Positions 1 through 6,500 of a stretch of 6,508 bases of DNA are shown in pieces; the first letter of the stretch is position 1; each line of letters begins with the position of its first letter. The position numbers and the translations under genes are program-made. Under the pieces are notes generated by a model. The model had not been told where the DNA came from and made no database searches. It saw nothing but the letters and a program-made list of their open reading frames with translations. The DNA comes from an uncultured Saprospiraceae bacterium (lineage in GTDB: Bacteria > Bacteroidota > Bacteroidia > Chitinophagales > Saprospiraceae), in the NCBI GenBank assembly GCA_937959375.1, contig CALGLS010000053.1, forward strand, positions 1-6,508, read 5' to 3'.

Positions 1-4
1 GAAA

Positions 5-113
5 TTTCTTGTAGCAGCTTGGTTCTCAGTACAAAGCTTAAATATTTTTTCGTAGCCATAGCTACGGTGAAAATATTTAAGTGAAGTAATGAGGATCAAT
101 GATTTACAAGAAA
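5..113. repeat. Long near-palindrome (about 109 nt) able to fold into one extended hairpin
   Basis: The two halves pair almost end to end around a centre near base 59. The paired blocks are 5-13 with 105-113 (9 bp), 19-28 with 90-99 (10 bp including two G/T pairs), 30-32 with 86-88, 37-48 with 70-81 (12 bp perfect) and 51-56 with 61-66 (6 bp). A CATA loop lies at 57-60. Outside the core the internal loops are symmetric, so register is kept. A frame is open from base 1 to a TGA at 82-84, but it runs through the palindrome and reads as low-complexity hydrophobic sequence, so I do not call a gene end. The element could be a palindromic extragenic repeat, a structured RNA, or a processing or termination structure of a gene to the left. 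The pairing is directly seen; the role is unknown. Confidence 0.75.
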
Positions 114-184
114 ATCATCATTCTATTTTAAAACAACTTCATTACATAAAATTCTCTTAAAAAAATCTGAATTTTTAAAGAAAT
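114..184. other. AT-rich intergenic spacer
   Basis: This stretch between the two large inverted repeats has no credible reading frame. It holds a weak AT-only hairpin (157-163 pairing with 172-178, 8-nt loop). The T-run at 172-176 belongs to the stem itself rather than following it, so this is at best a poor terminator. Nothing else is seen. Confidence 0.4.
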
Positions 185-226
185 CACATCCTGCCTGTCT
201 ATTAAAAAACTAGACAGGCAGGTGTG
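185..226. repeat. GC-rich inverted repeat / stable hairpin
   Basis: Bases 190-201 pair perfectly with 211-222 (12 bp, arm CCTGCCTGTCTA) around a 9-nt A-rich loop (202-210). After a single bulged T at 189, four more pairs form (185-188 with 223-226), and 184 with 227 may add one. The stem is far more GC-rich than the DNA around it. There is no T-tract directly after either arm, so it does not match a canonical intrinsic terminator. It may still act as an RNA 3'-end or stability element between an upstream gene and the giant gene, or be a dispersed repeat. The structure is certain; the role is inferred. Confidence 0.7.
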
Positions 227-446
227 AAATATAGTTTGTATCACTTAATTTTAAACACATTTATACCCAACTTCTAGCAAAGCAGCATTTTAACCTTACT
301 ATCTGGTGATTTTACATGAAAAAACCTTTCTAATCTCAATAGAATTCAATATATTTAGAGCGTATTCTTTCCAAAGATATCCATCCCTGATTGCAGCTCC
401 AATACTTGCGAGCGACAAAGCATTACTTTTTACTAAAAAATAAGTT
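227..446 (+). other. Leader / intergenic region upstream of the giant gene
   Basis: These 220 bases are AT-rich and hold no plus-strand frame longer than a few codons (for example ATG at 317 stops after five codons). I looked for the Bacteroidota promoter pattern (TTTG near -33 with TAnnTTTG near -7). A TTTG lies at 235-238, but no properly spaced -7 partner was found. The promoter of the giant gene is presumably here or further upstream, but I cannot place it. A short antisense frame covers 299-484 and is not supported as a gene. Confidence 0.4.
428..446 (+). promoter_or_regulatory. A-rich translation initiation region, no Shine-Dalgarno
   Basis: The bases before the ATG are T- and A-rich (a run of six A at 435-440) and lack a GGAGG-like element. 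This is normal for Bacteroidota, where A-rich leaders rather than Shine-Dalgarno pairing support initiation. An in-frame TAA at 441-443 means the frame cannot extend upstream, so the ATG at 447 is the first possible start. It also places the signal peptide exactly at the N-terminus. Confidence 0.6.
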
Positions 447-524
447 ATGAAATACTCCCAAAGGGCCTGGAACTCTATTTCCATACTATTTGCTATTTGT
501 TTATTTTCTACTAGTAGTTTTGGT
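447..524 (+). other. Sec signal peptide (residues 1-26)
   Basis: The N-terminus has a short basic and polar start (MKYSQR), a hydrophobic core at about residues 11-20 (ISILFAICLF) and a small-residue region ending SSFG, followed by QTG. Cleavage is most likely between G26 and Q27, with Ser at -3 and Gly at -1. C18 lies inside the hydrophobic core, and the residues around it do not form a lipobox at the cleavage site, so signal peptidase I is favoured over a lipoprotein. The peptide sends the protein to the periplasm, from where type IX export is expected. Confidence 0.85.
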
Positions 525-3500
525 CAAACTGGACCGGATGTAACCCTTAGTGGTCCTACTTTTATTTGCATCTTTGACTGTGCAAACATTGACGCCACCG
601 TATCTGGAGGAACAGCACCTTATACCTATCTATGGTATTTAGATGGAAACCCTACGTCTTTTGATCCAAGCTTCCTCTTCTGCCCTTTCAATTATGGACT
701 GGGTTTCGGAACCTATGTACTAGATTTAGAAGTTACTGACAGCAATGGATTTACGACAACTTCTAGTCTTACCATACTTGTAGACCCATGCCCACAACTC
801 GATCCTGTCATCGAAGGCCCTGTCGAACTATGCAGCGGAGAATGTGGCACCTATATTGGACTCGACGCCGGTGGCGGATATATATCTCAATATGCCTGGT
901 ACGACGTCACAGGAATACTCCTCTCCACTTCAGAAACAATTGAATACTGCCCAACATTTACCACTAGCTTAATCCTAGAAATATATGATGATTTTGGCTA
1001 CTCTTCAATCACAGAATTCATCATCAATGTAATTGACAATTATCCTTTAGAAATCGTATCGACTTCACCCACCAGTTGCCCAGACAATGGCACCACATCT
1101 GCCTGTGATAAAACTTGTGCGAATAGCACCATCTCTTACATCGTCCCCGGAGCTCAGGGATTAGACTTAGAATGGGAAGTGCTAGGCGCAGAAAGTTATG
1201 AAGTTGACAACAACTTAGTTACGGTAGATTGGGGTAACCCCGGCACTGGTGAAATCAATGTAACGACTGTAGCTCCAGGCTTAGGCGGAAGCTGCGCTTT
1301 ACGACTCAACGTTACACAAATTCAACAATCATCGGATATCGGAGGAGGAGGAGTCGCATCAGCATCTGTTGGACTCGCCATACCTCCCATATCTTACGAA
1401 TGGTCAAATAATTACGTAGGTAATCCCGCAACAGGTTTATATCCAGGTACCTATCAAGTCACCGCTACGGATGCCACTGGATTATCAGAAGTCGGAGAAG
1501 TAATCATTGAACCAACAGTCGGTAGTTGTAACAATACCATTATTTTCAACTCAAGTTTTGCCGTGCATCCCTCTTGCCCTGGTGGCAACGACGGATATAT
1601 AAACATAGAAGTATTAGGAGGCACTTTCTCCTACCTCTGGAGCACAGGAAGTACAACACAAGATATTAATGGCATTGGAGGAGGCAACTATTGCGTGACC
1701 GTGACAGACGCTAATAACGATTGCGAAATGACGAATTGCTACACTATTTGCGATCCATCCCCAATCTATATAAACGCCTACGCTATCGAACAACCCAGCG
1801 GCCCAGCCTCTGCTGGCGCACAAGCATGGGGCGGGGCGGGTAACTATAGCTTTTTATGGTGTAATGGCGAAACAGCTAATGTGGCAACCGATCTGGATTT
1901 CGGTCCATGCACAGTCGTAGTAACTGACGACAACGGATGCACTGCAAGTGAAACCGTTTTTATTACCTACGATCAGAATTGCTTTTTGACAGCATACGCC
2001 TATTTCAATAACAATCCAAGTTCTTGTAATACCGCAGATGGTACCATCACTGTGGGGGTAACCAATGCCTCAACTTCCTATGACATCCAATGGGAAGATG
2101 GCTCTTCCGATGCAACTAGAACCGATTTACTTCCCGGAACTTATTGCGTTACGGTTGTTGATGTAAACGACTGCGAAGACTCTGATTGCGTTACGCTTTA
2201 TTGCAATGACAACCTAACAAGTTCAGCAGGCTGTACAGGTCTAGGTTCACTTTGTATCGATATTATAGAAGAACCACAAGCCCAGTTTTCAACCGAACCT
2301 GTTGACGTAAACGGACTCATCGAAATATGTCGAGGAGAATCCGTAACCTTTCACAATGAAAGTGACAATGCTGAAAATTATGTTTGGGAACTTGGAGATG
2401 GTTATTCTACTTCTGCAGTTGACGTAACACATGCCTACACGCAAAGTGGTCTTTACAGTGTATTATTGATTGCTCGAAACGAATGTTTCTGCATCGACAC
2501 CACCAGTATAAAAGTACTGGTCTCCGATTCAGAAATCCCAGAAATAGAATGCGTTGGAACGGTTTGCGAAAACGCAACTCAAACGTATACTACTACTGCA
2601 GATTGCAATAACTTCGTTTGGACTGTTGGACCCAATGGCACAATCAGCGCTGGTGGTGGATTATCTGACGACTACGTAACGGTTGACTGGGGATCAGGCC
2701 CAGTAGGTGAAGTTTCTTTACAAGTCTCCAGTTGCAATGGCGATTATTGCGCCAATCCCACGAGTATCTATGTCCCCATCATAACAGATGGTGTTTTCAT
2801 TGAAGGGCCAACCAAAGTATGTCCAGGAGAAATTGGAACGTACATGGTTCCACAATGGTCAGCCACCGAATATGTTTGGTCTGCCTCTCCTTTCGGAGAA
2901 ATAAAATCTGGGCAAGGCACCAATACCGTGAACATCAAATGGAACGTTGAAACAGTAGTGCTTGACCCTCAATGGGTACATGTCGAATACAACAACTGCT
3001 TTTTAGAATGTGGTGGCGAAAGTACAAAAGACGTGAATATTACTCCTGACTTTTATCTTGCTGGCCCAATCGAAGTTTGCGAAAGCAGTAGCTCAGAATA
3101 CGCGGCATTCAATGAAATAAGTGAAGCAATGGTTCCTTGTAATTGGACTGTTGCAGACCAAGACGGAACGGTTATATGGACTTCCCCAGGAGCTTCCCCA
3201 ATTGCTAATATTGATTGGCCTACGGGGGCTGGTAAATATACGTTGACTGCTGTCGCAGAAAACCCAGATGATTTCTGTTCTGATGACTATACGATCATTG
3301 TTTCTGTCGTTGCTGGACCACCACAGGTAATTGGAATTGATGGTCAAAATTCAATTTGCCCCGGTGAATTTTATACCTATAGTGTCAACTCTAATGAAGC
3401 AAATGTTGCTTTTAGCTGGCAGATTAACAATGGTGGCATCCTTTCGGAAAACGCTGGAGATATGATCAATGTACAATGGGGCAATACTCCTCCATATGAA

Positions 3501-6500
3501 TTGACTGTAACTCAAATAAGCACGGCAGGATTGGCCTGTGTATCAGCACCATTTACCATGACCATCAGTCCGATCAGTAGCATCTCTTTAAACGGACCTG
3601 ACGAAGTTTGCATTGAAGGCAACTATCAATACACCGCTCCTACTATTGGAAATGCACCATACAACTGGACCATCTCTCCTAGTGATGCAGGTACTATTTT
3701 ATCTGGCCAAGATAGTGACACCATTAGTGTTCTTTGGAGTGTAGCAGGCGCTGCTACTTTAAGCGTGAATGCCTGTGGTGCAAGTGAAGATTTATCTGTT
3801 ACTGTTTTTGGATATCCTGACCCTGTTGTTATCTATCCAGATAGTTTGTGTAGCAACGAAACTGGTTTAGTTAGCACTACAACCCCCTTCAGCTCTTATA
3901 GCTGGAAAGACGAAGACGGGACAGTTGTTTCCAATGCTAGCAATCCAAATCTAAGTCCTGGATACTATGAATTAGAAGTTACCAACAATGCTGGTTGTAT
4001 CGGCCAAAGTACGTTTAGTATTCACGGACTACCAGCTCCAGTTATCAACATAACAACACCCGGTCTTGACTTTTTCTGTGTTGCTGCGGGGCTTCCTATT
4101 CCTACGCTATATGCCATCAATACAGATGAAGGATACACCTTTGAATGGTTTCGGAACAACGTACCATTAGGCATTTTTGCAGATAGCTACACTCCTACTC
4201 AAGGCGGAAATTTCTATGTACAAATAATTGATATCAATGGATGCAGTTCTTTATCCAACACTATATTTCTTTATGAAAATTGCCCTGGCGGTGGTGGCCC
4301 ACCAGCTCCGGGTACAGGTTGTTCGGGAGTTGATAATGTATTTAGTAATACTACAAACTGCGATCAAGGTATTTTCGAAAACACTTCTACTAATTATGTT
4401 CCTGGCTCTGTCCAATGGGATTTTGATGATCCAGCAAGTGGTGCTAATAATTATTCCAATCTAGATCTAACGACTCACTCCTTCACTTCTGCAGGTTTTT
4501 ACGGTATTGAAATGAGCGTAACTATGGCCACTGGTGGAACTTGCATTATCCACAAACCATATGAAGTTCCTGCTCAAGCTGACTTTGACGTAATTAGCAA
4601 TTGTCCGGGACAGCCAGTTCAATTTGAAGATTTAAGCACGTTTACACCAGGCACTGTTATCTCTGAGTATTTCTGGGAATTTGGAGACTCCCCATCACCT
4701 AACAACATATCATTTGAACAAAATCCAACTCATATTTATGAAAATCCAGGTACCTACTTAGTTAGTCTTAGTATTGAAATTCAGGGAATTTGTTATTCTT
4801 TTTTCTCAAAAACAATAGAAGTATTACCTCCTCCAACTGCTTCCTATCAAATGCCCGATATAAGCTGTGCTACATCAGCACTCCCATTTGAAATTGACCT
4901 TAGTCCAGATATCACTTCTTTCGAGTGGAATTTTGGAGACCCCGCGAGTGGTCCATCCAACACCTCTCGCTTATCTAATACATTCCATGCATTTTCTGGA
5001 GCAGGGACTTACGACGTGCAGCTAACAGTATTCAACATCTATGGTTGCTCTGATAGTATTTCGATGCCAATCGTCATAAGTGAAAACGACCTTTCAGGTG
5101 ACATCTCTATGATTCCCGGATCACCAATATGCGAAGGCAGTAGTAGTACATTAAGCGCACCTCCTGGTGGCACCTCATGGGTATGGTCTGATGGCAGTAC
5201 CACTGAAAGCATTATAAAATCTGAAGCTGGCGTTTACGATGTTACGATTACCAATGACCTTGGATGTATCTATATTCCGCCATCTGCCATACTTGATATC
5301 ATTGCCCAACCAGAAGCAACAATAAAAGTAACGGAGTACAATGAATATGGACAGCCTGCAGATTGCTTTTTCGACGGCTATATTCTTTGTGAAGGTGAAG
5401 ATGTTTTTCTAAGCATTAGTGGAGCTGGCGATTATGCTTACGAATGGTCAAGTGGACAAACTGGGGACGAAGTAATTTATGACAATGAACACGATGGCAC
5501 ACTACCTGCTGGAGATCATGATTTTGAAGTAACCATCACAGATAACATAAGTGGATGTACCTCCGTTGAAGGACCATTTACAATTACCGTCAATCCCGTA
5601 CCGACGGATATTATGATTACCTCTTTTCCGCAAGGTCCTATTTGTGAACAAACAAATGCGTTACTAGCGGTTAGTAACCCTGACACCTTATTAACTTATC
5701 TGTGGAGTACCGGCGAATACGGCATTACCATACAAGTAAGCACCGCTGGTGAATATTTTGTGAGAGGTATCTCTGCGTTTGGCTGCGAAGGTGAAAGTAA
5801 TATTATCGAAATCTATGCGGCTCCTGATATTAATTTAGTACCCGATGGCTGTCATACTCGTTGTGCACCAGACACCATTTGTTTGCCAACAATACCCGAT
5901 GTCGTCGCATTTCAATGGTACTTAGATGAAGTCGCTATTCCAGCTCCCGAAGGAACTGATCCAGATTTTACACCAACTGAAAGTGGCGCCTATTCGGTTG
6001 TTCTATTTGACGTCAATGGTTGCAGCTCACTGTCAAATCCATTCAGCATAGATCTTCTACCATTAGATACTTCTTCGCTATCACTAAATGCCTGTGAAGA
6101 TGGGACCGTCGAATATGCTGGAGAAATACTACTCCCCGGAACAGAAACTGAATTTACATTCACCAATCAAATGGGATGTGACTCAACCATTACAGTAACG
6201 GTCACACCAGATACCAGTTCGGTTGCCTTTGTCAGTCTTAGTGCCTGCTCAGGAAGTTCTGTGATATACGAAGGTGAAACATACTTCCCTGGGACAGATA
6301 CAACTGTTTCTTTGACAACATCTTTTGGTTGCGATTCCATTATCAATTTGACAGTGACTCCCCTACCTACTTCAGAAGAGACATTAAACTTTGAAGCTTG
6401 TAGTGGCACTTCGGTCATTTATGCTGGTCAAGAAATATTGGCTGGTACATCAATGGATTTTACTTTTGTCAATCAATTTCTCTGCGACTCATTGATAACT

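Noticed and set aside
1..84. Possible C-terminal end of an upstream gene, open from base 1 to TGA at 82-84
   Set aside because: The frame crosses the palindrome and has no recognisable protein pattern; 27 open codons at a window edge are not evidence of a gene.
5..226. CRISPR array or attachment site
   Set aside because: The two palindromes differ from each other and are not repeated in the window. No spacers, integrase or tRNA are present.
299..484. Minus-strand frame of 61 codons facing the giant gene and overlapping its start
   Set aside because: It overlaps the signal-peptide codons by 38 bases, shows no recognisable family, and has the length expected by chance in AT-rich DNA. A decayed antisense gene cannot be excluded but is not supported.
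1614..1823. Minus-strand frame of 69 codons
   Set aside because: It lies wholly opposite the SprB-like modules, whose plus-strand frame is clearly the coding one.
3093..3347. Minus-strand frame of 84 codons
   Set aside because: It is antisense to the fourth and fifth PKD-like modules, with no initiation signal or family resemblance.
4228..4464. Plus-strand frame of 78 codons in another phase, rich in hydrophobic residues
   Set aside because: It is a shifted reading of the Ig-like, hinge and PKD codons. The main frame continues without interruption through it, so there is no frameshift.
6167..6418. Minus-strand frame of 83 codons that looks internally repetitive
   Set aside because: Its repetition only mirrors the 51-residue tandem repeats on the other strand.
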